Part shown: positions 49,563 to 56,736 of the stretch, one piece after another
Layout: each line of letters opens with the position of its first letter
Numbering within the stretch: the stretch's first letter is position 1
Origin: Prevotella sp. tc2-28
Lineage (GTDB): Bacteria > Bacteroidota > Bacteroidia > Bacteroidales > Bacteroidaceae
DNA length: 64,000 nucleotides
Reading direction: 5' to 3'
Assembly: GCF_900107705.1 (NCBI RefSeq)
Contig: NZ_FNRE01000014.1
Span: forward strand, 1-64,000
Notes under the pieces: model-generated
Told to the model about the DNA's origin: nothing
The model's input: the letters and a program-made list of their open reading frames with translations, nothing else
Database searches by the model: none
Position numbers and translations under genes: made by a program

Positions 49563-49757
49563 ATGAAAAAGATAGAGTTTAGCAAATACCAGTTAACGTT
49601 ATTTGAAAAAGCCGTGCGGTATATGATAAGTGACCTCCAGTATGAACGGCATCAAGCACTTGCTCATGGTTGCGCAGGAGGGAGTTATGATAAGGAGATA
49701 GAAGAGTATAAACAACTAGAAAATATAATAAGCAATGCAAGGTCAGCAAATGATTAA
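49563..49757 (+). CDS. Small hypothetical protein (64 aa)
   Basis: 64 residues, helical (KYQLTLFEKAVRYMISDLQY). No family recognised. Its end overlaps the next gene by up to 23 bases. Confidence 0.55.
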   Translation: MKKIEFSKYQLTLFEKAVRYMISDLQYERHQALAHGCAGGSYDKEIEEYKQLENIISNARSAND

Positions 49758-50046
49758 CATAGAAGAACATAGAGTTCCTAAGTTTACGGAACACCCTAAT
49801 GGTTTTGAGGTTGTAAGCAATGACGGCTCTATAAAGATAGTTCTTCAACATACTACCGTTATGAATGGTAGTATGGAAAGTGATTTCTACTCTACTAAAA
49901 CCTGGATAAAAGAAGAAAGTGGTTGGATAGAGGTTAACGGAACGCAGACATACCCCACCAAAGAGGCTTTTATAGAGGTTATCCGTGACAACGAAGATTT
50001 TACACAAGCAATGAGAGATTACGAAGAATATAAGTTTAACATTTAA
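49750..50046 (+). CDS. Hypothetical protein (98 aa)
   Basis: 98 residues from ATG 49750 (an ATG at 49735 is also in frame). Beta-rich start (EHRVPKFTEHPNGFEVVSND) and a helical end. No family recognised. Confidence 0.55.
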   Translation: MINIEEHRVPKFTEHPNGFEVVSNDGSIKIVLQHTTVMNGSMESDFYSTKTWIKEESGWIEVNGTQTYPTKEAFIEVIRDNEDFTQAMRDYEEYKFNI

Positions 50047-50061
50047 AACAATAATGAGATT

Positions 50062-50235
50062 ATGAAGAAAGAAAAATGGATTCTAAAAGTTCGCAACCAG
50101 TTAGCGAGCCTCGCCATGGAATGCGACAGCGCAGCAGCGATTGAAGGCGCAAAGATGACACCAGGCGAACGCGAAGATTTACAAAACAAACTACGCGACG
50201 CTTATAGGTGGATAGACAAGAAACTTGGTTTTTAA
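50062..50235 (+). CDS. Small hypothetical protein (57 aa)
   Basis: 57 residues, helical, charged (MKKEKWILKVRNQLASLAME start). GC content is higher than that of its neighbours, hinting at separate history. Last gene before a convergent terminator and the mrr gene. Confidence 0.5.
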   Translation: MKKEKWILKVRNQLASLAMECDSAAAIEGAKMTPGEREDLQNKLRDAYRWIDKKLGF

Positions 50236-50261
50236 TGGTATGTTGTATCCCTATGATGGGA

Positions 50262-50296
50262 AGTGGCACACAGTCCGCGATGGATAGTGTGCCACT
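50262..50296. terminator. Bidirectional hairpin terminator
   Basis: AGTGGCACAC (50262-50271) and GTGTGCCACT (50287-50296) are perfect 10-base complements. It sits between the rightward 50062 gene and the leftward Mrr gene's stop (50298). ATTATTTT follows on the plus strand. Confidence 0.8.
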
Positions 50297-50297
50297 A

Positions 50298-51194
50298 TTA
50301 TTTTAACACATAGTAAACTGCTTTTAGAGGGAGAAGCAGTCTATCTTCTTCGGAAAGTAGTTCGTAATTATCAATCCATAACTTTACTAACTCCGTAGAA
50401 CCTATGAGACGTATGTTGCTTTTGTGTTCTCGGGCAAAACGGATAGCCTCGTTGGTAAATGTACCTGAAGAGAAAACAATGCCCGTATCGCCGTCTTTTT
50501 TTAGTAATGCCGCAAGGTTACGAACTACGGTAACATCTATTGCGGTAGTTGGCATATGTTTCACTTGTGCGATGATGCGCTGCCCTACCCCAGCAGCATT
50601 CTCATAAGCTACAATGTCTATTCCTCCGTCTTTGCCTTTAGGCGCAATGAAAGGTGTATAGTAACCCATACCACGCAAAAGTGTTGCACATAAGTCCTGG
50701 AACTCATAAGGGTTCATCGCTTTTATTCTCTTGCTGATACCTTCTTGTGCCGTACTTTCGGCTTCCGCTACTATTATTTCGTCTGTCAGTTCCGAAACCT
50801 CTTCTACATCTTCGTCTATCGTTTCGTGCTTATCATTCTCTTTCTGATATTGACGATAAGCCGTATGTGCGATTTCAAACACTTGCTGCGGTGTCAAGGC
50901 GAGTGCTTTTTCTCCTTCTTCGGTAAGATACCATACACCTGCGTCTTTTCTTATCAGACCTGCCTTAACATACTCTACAGAATAGAAAACGGAGTTTACA
51001 AACCAACGTGGCTGCGGTGTCTTTTCTGACGTGTTAGCACTCTCCCAATCATTGAATGTTAAGATAGTTGGTATCTTCTCCTTGATTGCCGCAAAAGACA
51101 TTGTACCCTCGTTTTGCTTTATCAGCTTCATTGCTTCATACATAGTCCTTGCGACAACGGAAGCCGACCTTGATAGTTCTTTGTTTTCGCCCAT
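50298..51194 (-). CDS. mrr: Mrr-family restriction endonuclease
   Basis: 298 residues. An N-terminal winged-helix domain (MRR_N; SFAAIKEKIPTILTFNDWES, then KAGLIRKDAGVWYLTEEGEK) is linked to a C-terminal nuclease domain with PYEFQDLCATLLRGMGY, KGKDGGIDIVAYE and IIAQVKHM: the Mrr D...QxK active site. Mrr cuts methylated DNA; phage-borne copies probably act on competing phages or unmodified/modified host DNA, which is inference. The gene is reversed relative to its neighbours and has its own promoter, like a cargo gene. Confidence 0.88.
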   Translation of the reverse strand: MGENKELSRSASVVARTMYEAMKLIKQNEGTMSFAAIKEKIPTILTFNDWESANTSEKTPQPRWFVNSVFYSVEYVKAGLIRKDAGVWYLTEEGEKALALTPQQVFEIAHTAYRQYQKENDKHETIDEDVEEVSELTDEIIVAEAESTAQEGISKRIKAMNPYEFQDLCATLLRGMGYYTPFIAPKGKDGGIDIVAYENAAGVGQRIIAQVKHMPTTAIDVTVVRNLAALLKKDGDTGIVFSSGTFTNEAIRFAREHKSNIRLIGSTELVKLWIDNYELLSEEDRLLLPLKAVYYVLK

Positions 51195-51219
51195 AGATGA
51201 TTAAATTTTCTGATTAAAG

Positions 51220-51227
51220 CAAAGGTA
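51220..51227 (-). promoter_or_regulatory. Candidate leftward promoter for mrr
   Basis: On the minus strand TACCTTTG matches TAnnTTTG; a TTTG (51243-51246 on the complement) lies 15 bases upstream, shorter than ideal. Located 26 bases before the gene start. Confidence 0.4.
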
Positions 51228-51347
51228 TTCATTAGTAAAAGCCAAAATATAAAAATAATAGATTTTTTACTTAATGAATCTTAATTTTATTAGTTTTATC
51301 CAAATTATTATTAATTTATTACACCAATATTATTATTTATGATACTT

Positions 51348-51368
51348 TATTATTAATTTTGGAGTGTA
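51348..51368 (+). promoter_or_regulatory. Early promoter 5 (TTAATTTTGGAGT family)
   Basis: TAATTTTG at 51354-51361, followed by GGAGTG. The core is the same as promoter 3. Starts the operon at 51405; 51228-51404 holds no gene. Confidence 0.72.
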
Positions 51369-51404
51369 GAAATAATTAATTCACTAAAGATAGGAGATAC
51401 AACA

Positions 51405-51728
51405 ATGAAGAAAAAGATTAATTTTAACGATGCAAGTTTTAAGGAAGTTATAGGTACTTCTAGTTACAGAGGTTATGTTAAAACTACCGCAAACGCACTT
51501 TCAATGGTGCTCGGTTCTCCAATGTCAGGAGATGGCGACAAGACGACTTATGAATGGTATAAGAAATACGGCTCAGTAGTATTTACTATCTACGATTACA
51601 AGGAGTATGCCGGTATCACTAAGAACACAGAAGTTGAATACCATATTGGTACCAAGTGCCCAGAAGATACAGGCATCATCGTCGGCATACTCGCAGGTCT
51701 TGGTTTTAACGCTTATATCGAAAAATAA
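51405..51728 (+). CDS. Hypothetical protein (107 aa)
   Basis: 107 residues. Mixed alpha/beta (ASFKEVIGTSSYRGYVKTTA; YDYKEYAGITKNTEVEYHIG), with the leader GGAGATACAACA before its start. Resembles small DNA-mimic or inhibitor proteins only in size. Unknown family. Confidence 0.55.
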   Translation: MKKKINFNDASFKEVIGTSSYRGYVKTTANALSMVLGSPMSGDGDKTTYEWYKKYGSVVFTIYDYKEYAGITKNTEVEYHIGTKCPEDTGIIVGILAGLGFNAYIEK

Positions 51729-51741
51729 AGGAGAAAAGAAT

Positions 51742-52233
51742 ATGTTACAATCAGAGTTTTTTGAAAGAACGCATATCACCCTCACAGGCGAGGAATATGC
51801 CGACGTGGAGTGCCTTTACAACGCTGTAAAGATGGATAAGGACGAGTTTTGCAAGCGATGGGTGTCGGAGAAGAAAAACCCACTATTCAAGGAACTTGCG
51901 GAGGCTTTTTGCAATGAGTACAGGATGCACCTTTCCGACATCAATCAGATGCAAGCAAACGGAAAGTCCTACAACGAAGAGATTAACCGCCTCAAAGGCC
52001 AGTTAGCAGAGAAAGACCGCATCCGTGAAGAAATGCTTAACGAAGCCAACAAAAGAAATGGTGAGCATCTTACCGATTTTGCAAAGAAGATAATCCTTTC
52101 GGGTGTTGAGGACGAAACCCTATACGACATCATCGAAGAGGAGTGCGGTATCAAGTTTATCATACTCGTTAAGAGGGAGGCTGGAATGCCTTTGTCTGAG
52201 AGCGAGATTGACTACATGGTGGGCAAGTTATAA
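51742..52233 (+). CDS. Hypothetical coiled protein (163 aa)
   Basis: 163 residues from ATG 51742. An alpha/beta N-terminal half (LTGEEYADVECLYNAVKMDK) is followed by a coiled region (EEINRLKGQLAEKDRIREEM) and a C-terminal helical end. No family recognised. Confidence 0.58.
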   Translation: MLQSEFFERTHITLTGEEYADVECLYNAVKMDKDEFCKRWVSEKKNPLFKELAEAFCNEYRMHLSDINQMQANGKSYNEEINRLKGQLAEKDRIREEMLNEANKRNGEHLTDFAKKIILSGVEDETLYDIIEEECGIKFIILVKREAGMPLSESEIDYMVGKL

Positions 52234-52252
52234 GCCCGCCATGTAACTTGCC
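52213..52252 (+). promoter_or_regulatory. Mutually exclusive hairpins, possible attenuator
   Basis: Stem A: TACATGGTGGGC (52213-52224) with GCCCGCCATGTA (52234-52245), one wobble. Stem B: GGCAAGTTA (52222-52230) with TAACTTGCC (52244-52252), perfect. They share bases and cannot coexist. The gene's stop (52231-52233) lies in stem A's loop. No T-tract follows. May be a regulated partial terminator between 51742 and 52296. Confidence 0.45.
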
Positions 52253-52295
52253 AAGAGAACTCGATTAAATATGGTTTAACATAAATATTACAACA

Positions 52296-52643
52296 ATGAA
52301 CAACGGATTTATTTTTAAAAACGGCAGTATCAAGAGAATGCCAATGGAGAACGAAGTAGTTTCGGCAAGCGGAACAAGTGAAGAACAGAAAAAGGTATGC
52401 CCCGGATGCGGACGTGAGTTGCCGTTGTCGGCTTTCAACAAACACCCAAGGTCTGCTGACGGACATATGAAAGAATGCAAGGAGTGTACCCGTCGGCGGT
52501 TGCACTCTTCTAAAAAGTCGGCTAAAAGCAACCCACTGGCGCAATTCACGGCCAGAGAACTCATGAAGGAGTTAAAGACTCGCGGCTATGAGGGCATTCT
52601 GGAATACACTACAGTACAAAGGATTAACATTAGTGATATGTAA
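52296..52643 (+). CDS. Zinc-binding protein (HNH-associated-like Cys motif)
   Basis: 115 residues. CPGCGRELPLSAFNKHPRSA then CKECTRRR gives two CxxC pairs in the layout seen at the start of many phage HNH-like proteins and small zinc domains. The C-terminal half is helical (FTARELMKELKTRGYEG). No catalytic HNH seen. Possible nucleic-acid or protein binder. Confidence 0.6.
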   Translation: MNNGFIFKNGSIKRMPMENEVVSASGTSEEQKKVCPGCGRELPLSAFNKHPRSADGHMKECKECTRRRLHSSKKSAKSNPLAQFTARELMKELKTRGYEGILEYTTVQRINISDM

Positions 52644-52648
52644 GCCTT

Positions 52649-52786
52649 ATGACAACATCAGAACAGAGATTTTTCGATAGCGTTCCTCGCCGGTTAGACG
52701 GAATAGAGCGCAACTTGGAGAAGATAAGCGAGTGTTTGGAGAAGATCACCGACATCGTTACTATTATCTACGGAAGCAAAGAATAG
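52649..52786 (+). CDS. Small coiled protein (45 aa)
   Basis: 45 residues, MTTSEQRFFDSVPRRLDGIE then a coiled helix (LEKISECLEKITDIVTII). Five bases after the upstream stop. Unknown function. Confidence 0.5.
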   Translation: MTTSEQRFFDSVPRRLDGIERNLEKISECLEKITDIVTIIYGSKE

Positions 52787-52796
52787 ACAAACAGAA

Positions 52797-52825
52797 GGGC
52801 GGTATGCAAAAACCGCATATCGCCC
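52797..52825 (+). terminator. Hairpin terminator
   Basis: GGGCG plus TATGC (52797-52807) pairs with GCATA plus CGCCC (52815-52825), one mismatch, around an AAAAACC loop, 10 bases after the stop at 52786. No T-tract follows. Confidence 0.5.
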
Positions 52826-52873
52826 GAAGTTTAACATACCTCTTACGCTTTTCACAAAGCAAGAGATACAACA

Positions 52874-52921
52874 ATGAGTTGCAAAAATAAGAATATATTG
52901 CGAGATTCGCAAGTTTTTTAA
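52874..52921 (+). CDS. Possible leader micro-ORF (15 aa)
   Basis: MSCKNKNILRDSQVF, preceded by AGAGATACAACAATG, the same translation leader used by several phage genes. It could be a leader peptide or a relic of a deleted gene. Too short to be sure. Confidence 0.3.
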   Translation: MSCKNKNILRDSQVF

Positions 52922-52945
52922 AGATTATTTGGACTTCTGATATAT

Positions 52946-52966
52946 TTTTATTAATTTTGGAGTTCA
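52946..52966 (+). promoter_or_regulatory. Early promoter 6 (TTAATTTTGGAGT family)
   Basis: TAATTTTG at 52952-52959 followed by GGAGT; TTTG at 52928-52931 is 20 bases upstream, a good -33 spacing. Drives the ADP-ribosylglycohydrolase operon at 52995. Confidence 0.7.
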
Positions 52967-52994
52967 AAACTAAAGATAAAGAAAGGGTACAACA

Positions 52995-53753
52995 ATGAGA
53001 GGTGCAATTATCGGTGATATTATCGGTTCAAGATTTGAGTTTAACAACCTCAGAGAAAAAGAGTTCGACTTCTTTACAGAAGAATGTGACTTTACAGATG
53101 ATACAATATGTACGGTAGCTATAATGGAAGCTATCTTGGAAAATGATTTGGATTACGCAAGGCATTTACAGAAGTGGTGTAGAAAATATTCTTTCCCGAA
53201 AGGCGGATATGGAGCGTCTTTTGCCCAGTGGGTCAACAATCCCAATCCTCAGCCTTACAACAGCTTTGGCAATGGTGCGGCAATGAGAGTTAGTCCTGTT
53301 GCATGGGCTTTCAATACGGTAGGAGAGACTATTTCTCAGGCTATCGCTACCGCTAACGTATCACATAACCACCCCGAAGGCATCAAAGGTGCTATCGCCA
53401 CTGTTCACGCCATAATGCGCCTTGAAGCATCTAAGGATAAGACACAAGCAATAATTACAGAGCAGATGTATTACGACCCATTCCAGTCTTATGAAAGAGG
53501 GAGGTTCGACGAAACCTGTCAAGGTACAGTTCCCGTTGCTCTAAGAATAATAGACGATAGTTCTTCTTTTGAAGATGCAATGCAACTCACAATGCAATGG
53601 GGAGGAGATAGCGATACGCTCGGTGCTATCGTTGGCGGTATGGCAGAAGCCCTCTATGGCGTACCAGAATATCTGTGGTCGCAAGCAGAGGCATTCTTGC
53701 CCTTTGAAATGAAGATGATAATTGAAGAGTTTTATAAAAGGTTTGTAATATGA
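52995..53753 (+). CDS. ADP-ribosylglycohydrolase (DraG-like)
   Basis: 252 residues, the usual length. All family motifs are visible: GAIIGDIIGSRFE at the N-terminus, TDDT (34-37, metal ligand cluster), FGNGAAMRVSP (91-101), and GGDSDT (203-208, second metal site). These enzymes remove ADP-ribose from proteins, with two Mg ions at the active site. The nearest neighbour in the genome with a matching chemistry is the ADP-ribosyltransferase domain in the MuF protein (54076-56736), 320 bases away on the other strand. A paired role is inference. Confidence 0.9.
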   Translation: MRGAIIGDIIGSRFEFNNLREKEFDFFTEECDFTDDTICTVAIMEAILENDLDYARHLQKWCRKYSFPKGGYGASFAQWVNNPNPQPYNSFGNGAAMRVSPVAWAFNTVGETISQAIATANVSHNHPEGIKGAIATVHAIMRLEASKDKTQAIITEQMYYDPFQSYERGRFDETCQGTVPVALRIIDDSSSFEDAMQLTMQWGGDSDTLGAIVGGMAEALYGVPEYLWSQAEAFLPFEMKMIIEEFYKRFVI

Positions 53754-54079
53754 AAAGAGAAGATTTAATCAAGCAATGCCGCTATTACAGCGGAGAAGAG
53801 GTGTGTCCTTTTACAGAAGAGAGGATGCAATGGTTCTGGGATATGGAAAGGGTGTATGTAGAGACCGAAGGTAAGTTTGTTGGAGAAACGGAGACCTATC
53901 ATAAACTCGACGGACGGAGATACACAGGCATCCCTCATAACTTACTAATGGTAATGTTCACAGGATGGGCAAAGTATACCGCTGATATGGAAAAGCATTT
54001 AGAGGATTTCTATGACCTTATGGAGGTATATCTTGATATAGTAAGCGACCATATCTCAAAGACGGCAATACCGGGTTAG
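53750..54079 (+). CDS. Hypothetical protein co-transcribed with ADP-ribosylglycohydrolase
   Basis: 109 residues; ITALL helical with aromatic patches is not a known motif, but QCRYYSGEEVCPFTEERMQW and a long C-terminal helix (KYTADMEKHLEDFYDLMEVY) are visible. Overlaps the glycohydrolase stop by 4 bases, so they are likely translated together. No family recognised. Confidence 0.58.
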   Translation: MKREDLIKQCRYYSGEEVCPFTEERMQWFWDMERVYVETEGKFVGETETYHKLDGRRYTGIPHNLLMVMFTGWAKYTADMEKHLEDFYDLMEVYLDIVSDHISKTAIPG

Positions 54080-54097
54080 TAACCGATATTGCTGTCT
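54060..54097. terminator. Convergent terminator shared by both strands
   Basis: AGACGGCAATACCGG and CCGATATTGCTGTCT form 15-base arms with a few mismatches around a TTAG-type loop. It overlaps the stop codons of both converging genes (54079 plus, 54076 minus), which themselves overlap by 4 bases. Confidence 0.7.
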
Positions 54098-56736
54098 AAT
54101 ACATAAGAGAGGTCTTTAATCTCTTGACCCACGATTTCAACATCTATATAGGTCTTATATCCGTCGTTATAGACTTTCGTTATTCTCATTTTTGTTCCTC
54201 TCTGGAAGAGCGTTTCATCTTCTCTACTAAACCTTTTATATCTTGTTACTCCGTCCCACTTAACGCTTTGGGCTCCTTCTCCAAACTGACTAAAAGGCTC
54301 TACATAGGCAGCTTTCGTCCCTTTAGGTGCAAAGATATTAATTACGACTTCATTACTACTGAATCCTGAACTACGACGTGAACCAGTACTCATAAAACCG
54401 CCCTCTTGCATTGTCATACCAACAAGGTCTTCTATCTTATTGGGCCACTTGCCGCCGGCAAACTCTATTCGTGAACGGATAACAGATATATCTCTATCGC
54501 CACGCATGAACCACATATCTTTTGGCAGAGGGTTTCTTTCAATGTATCGGGTTATGAGATTGACCTTTGTTTCAAAGTTTGTCCTTGATTGGCTGCCTAC
54601 ATAGCGGCGACCTTGCAACGGCTCATTCTTGTCGCAATAATGGTGTGTATATTCATATATCTTCTCTCGCTCCATTTTTGTTGCTGCTTGCCATGCTTTT
54701 GAAGCGGTTGGGAAGAGGGTATCGTCAGCAAGTTGTCCGTTGCCAGTGTCCCATACGGCGGCTTTCTTTCTCTCTTCGCTGAATATCTCGCTAATACCTT
54801 TCCCTTTCTTAGCATAACCTCTATCATATTCTATCTGTTTCTTCTTGGCTTCGGCTTTACTTAGAAGTTCCTGTGCAGCATTAAGGTCTGACTTACTTGA
54901 TACAGCAGATTCTATATCGCTCAGTATATTGTTAAACGGTACGCTCTTAGTATCAAAGGCTTTAAGTTCTGTCAGTGCGCTTTCTATCTTCTGCCAATCA
55001 ATGATAGATTGTGTTTCCTTTATGAGTTTCAGATATGCGCTCTCGGCAACTTTTGATGTAGGATAAAGGTTGTGAGGTTTGAGATAAGTGCTATCAACGA
55101 CATACAATGCTTCTGAATTAAGTTTAGAGAGCAAGTATTCCTCTAACGAAGCATATTTTGATTTAAGATAGCTGTTCGTCGCATAGTTGCCGCTCCATTT
55201 TGCAACATTATTACTAACAACTTTTTCTACTTCCTTAATATCGGAGAGAGAGAATTGTTTTAACCATTCCCTTGCGTCAGGAACTGTCTTTTCTATCAAT
55301 GCCGCCTCTTTGTTTATTCTTGCTATCTCCTTTGCAAGAGCTCTACTATATTCCCTTGTAGCAATAGTATCGCCTTTGATAATAGCATTACGAAGCATTG
55401 ACTTCATGCCGATTGTTTCGGTGTATTCGAGTTTGTCGGCAACCTGCCAAACATTCTTACCTGTCTTAATGATAAGGGCATTCTTTGCTTTTCGTTCATC
55501 CCAACGGCGCTGAATGTCTGCCTTTTCGGCTTCTGTCTTAACTCTCTTAACCCTTGCGATACTTGGCTGATAACCCATTTTAAGAAGTTCCTCGGGCGAA
55601 AATTGCTTGCCCACATACTTCATATTATCACGCCAAATCCAACCAAGTTTTCCACGTTCACCAGCGGATATAAACTTATCCCTGTTAGCATCAATCCACT
55701 GCTTTGCACGGTCAGGTAAATCTTTGACAGCATTCGGAGAAACATATCCGCTCATATCCTCGCCAGCAGCCAAACGGCGATAAAATTCCTTCTTCTCCTC
55801 TCCTTGTATTGTGATGGGATTAGACATACAAAGGCATTGTGGGTGCCAACCCGTGAAGATAAAGTCTTTCGGGTAGCGTCCAGCCAGTTCGTCGCACTCG
55901 TCTGGTGCAGGGTGTTGTGGCGACAAGTCTATAACAATGCCGATGACAAACGGCTCCATCTGCCATCGTTCCGCATTGGCACGGTGGTAGGCTCCGTTTA
56001 TCTCTGTCCGCATCAGTCTGTCAGCGTTCCGCTTTGACGAGCGATAATGACCCATACCGACTTTTTCCAATGGCTCTTCTACGAAACGTACTTTTCCGTT
56101 CTCGTCCACAATACGTCTGCGCCACTTTACAACATCTTTCTTATTGCCTTGTGCATCGACTACGGTACGATGATAGCGGCGATACATCATATCGGGGTTA
56201 TTAAGATACTGACGGACTTGCAAACCGAGTGATGCCGCACTTGTGCCTTTCTTTAATCCGTCAGCAAGGACATTCGACACTGCCATCTCAAACTCCGCTT
56301 TCGTCTGAGAGCAATAGTTCCAAACAAGTTGAGAGAGGTTTAATCCTTCGGAGGTTTTTAGGCGATTGCGAATAAACGTTTCTGCGGCGGTATTTCTTGC
56401 TTGGCTTATTGCTTTATTGGAGAGGATAGAAAAACCCGAGAGAACCGCATTATCGTGCGAATACGCCAATGCTACGCCATCTGTTATGCCGGCACGATAG
56501 GCTAACATATCCTTTTGAACGTAATCAGAGAAGATTTCGTTGAGTTCCTCACGTAATTCGGGATAGTTGCCGAAGCGATAGAGCACATTCTTCTCTAAGA
56601 AGTCCTCTACACCAACACCTGACTTATGAGCAATAACGGTAAGGCGGTCTATGAACTTGTCATAGAGGGTTTCAAGGCGCTTGGAGTAAGCACCAAACAT
56701 TGCCGTTAGTTGTTTCCGTTTCTGCTCGTTTGTCAT
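54076..56736 (-). CDS. MuF head protein fused to ADP-ribosyltransferase
   Basis: 886 residues. The N-terminal ~320 is the MuF/SPP1 gp7 head-morphogenesis domain, with the His/Cys site at HPAPDECDE (275-283) and WHPQCLC (297-303). A long helical linker (about 350-650) follows. The C-terminal domain (about 660-880) is an ADP-ribosyltransferase of the R-S-E type: Arg in WFMRGDRD (745), STG in GGFMSTG (783-785), and an ExE loop EDE (839-841) followed by TLFQRGTKMRI. MuF proteins sit inside the capsid on the portal, so the toxin-like domain could be ejected with the DNA and modify host proteins. Family activity known; target unknown. Confidence 0.88.
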   Translation of the reverse strand: MTNEQKRKQLTAMFGAYSKRLETLYDKFIDRLTVIAHKSGVGVEDFLEKNVLYRFGNYPELREELNEIFSDYVQKDMLAYRAGITDGVALAYSHDNAVLSGFSILSNKAISQARNTAAETFIRNRLKTSEGLNLSQLVWNYCSQTKAEFEMAVSNVLADGLKKGTSAASLGLQVRQYLNNPDMMYRRYHRTVVDAQGNKKDVVKWRRRIVDENGKVRFVEEPLEKVGMGHYRSSKRNADRLMRTEINGAYHRANAERWQMEPFVIGIVIDLSPQHPAPDECDELAGRYPKDFIFTGWHPQCLCMSNPITIQGEEKKEFYRRLAAGEDMSGYVSPNAVKDLPDRAKQWIDANRDKFISAGERGKLGWIWRDNMKYVGKQFSPEELLKMGYQPSIARVKRVKTEAEKADIQRRWDERKAKNALIIKTGKNVWQVADKLEYTETIGMKSMLRNAIIKGDTIATREYSRALAKEIARINKEAALIEKTVPDAREWLKQFSLSDIKEVEKVVSNNVAKWSGNYATNSYLKSKYASLEEYLLSKLNSEALYVVDSTYLKPHNLYPTSKVAESAYLKLIKETQSIIDWQKIESALTELKAFDTKSVPFNNILSDIESAVSSKSDLNAAQELLSKAEAKKKQIEYDRGYAKKGKGISEIFSEERKKAAVWDTGNGQLADDTLFPTASKAWQAATKMEREKIYEYTHHYCDKNEPLQGRRYVGSQSRTNFETKVNLITRYIERNPLPKDMWFMRGDRDISVIRSRIEFAGGKWPNKIEDLVGMTMQEGGFMSTGSRRSSGFSSNEVVINIFAPKGTKAAYVEPFSQFGEGAQSVKWDGVTRYKRFSREDETLFQRGTKMRITKVYNDGYKTYIDVEIVGQEIKDLSYVLDSNIGY

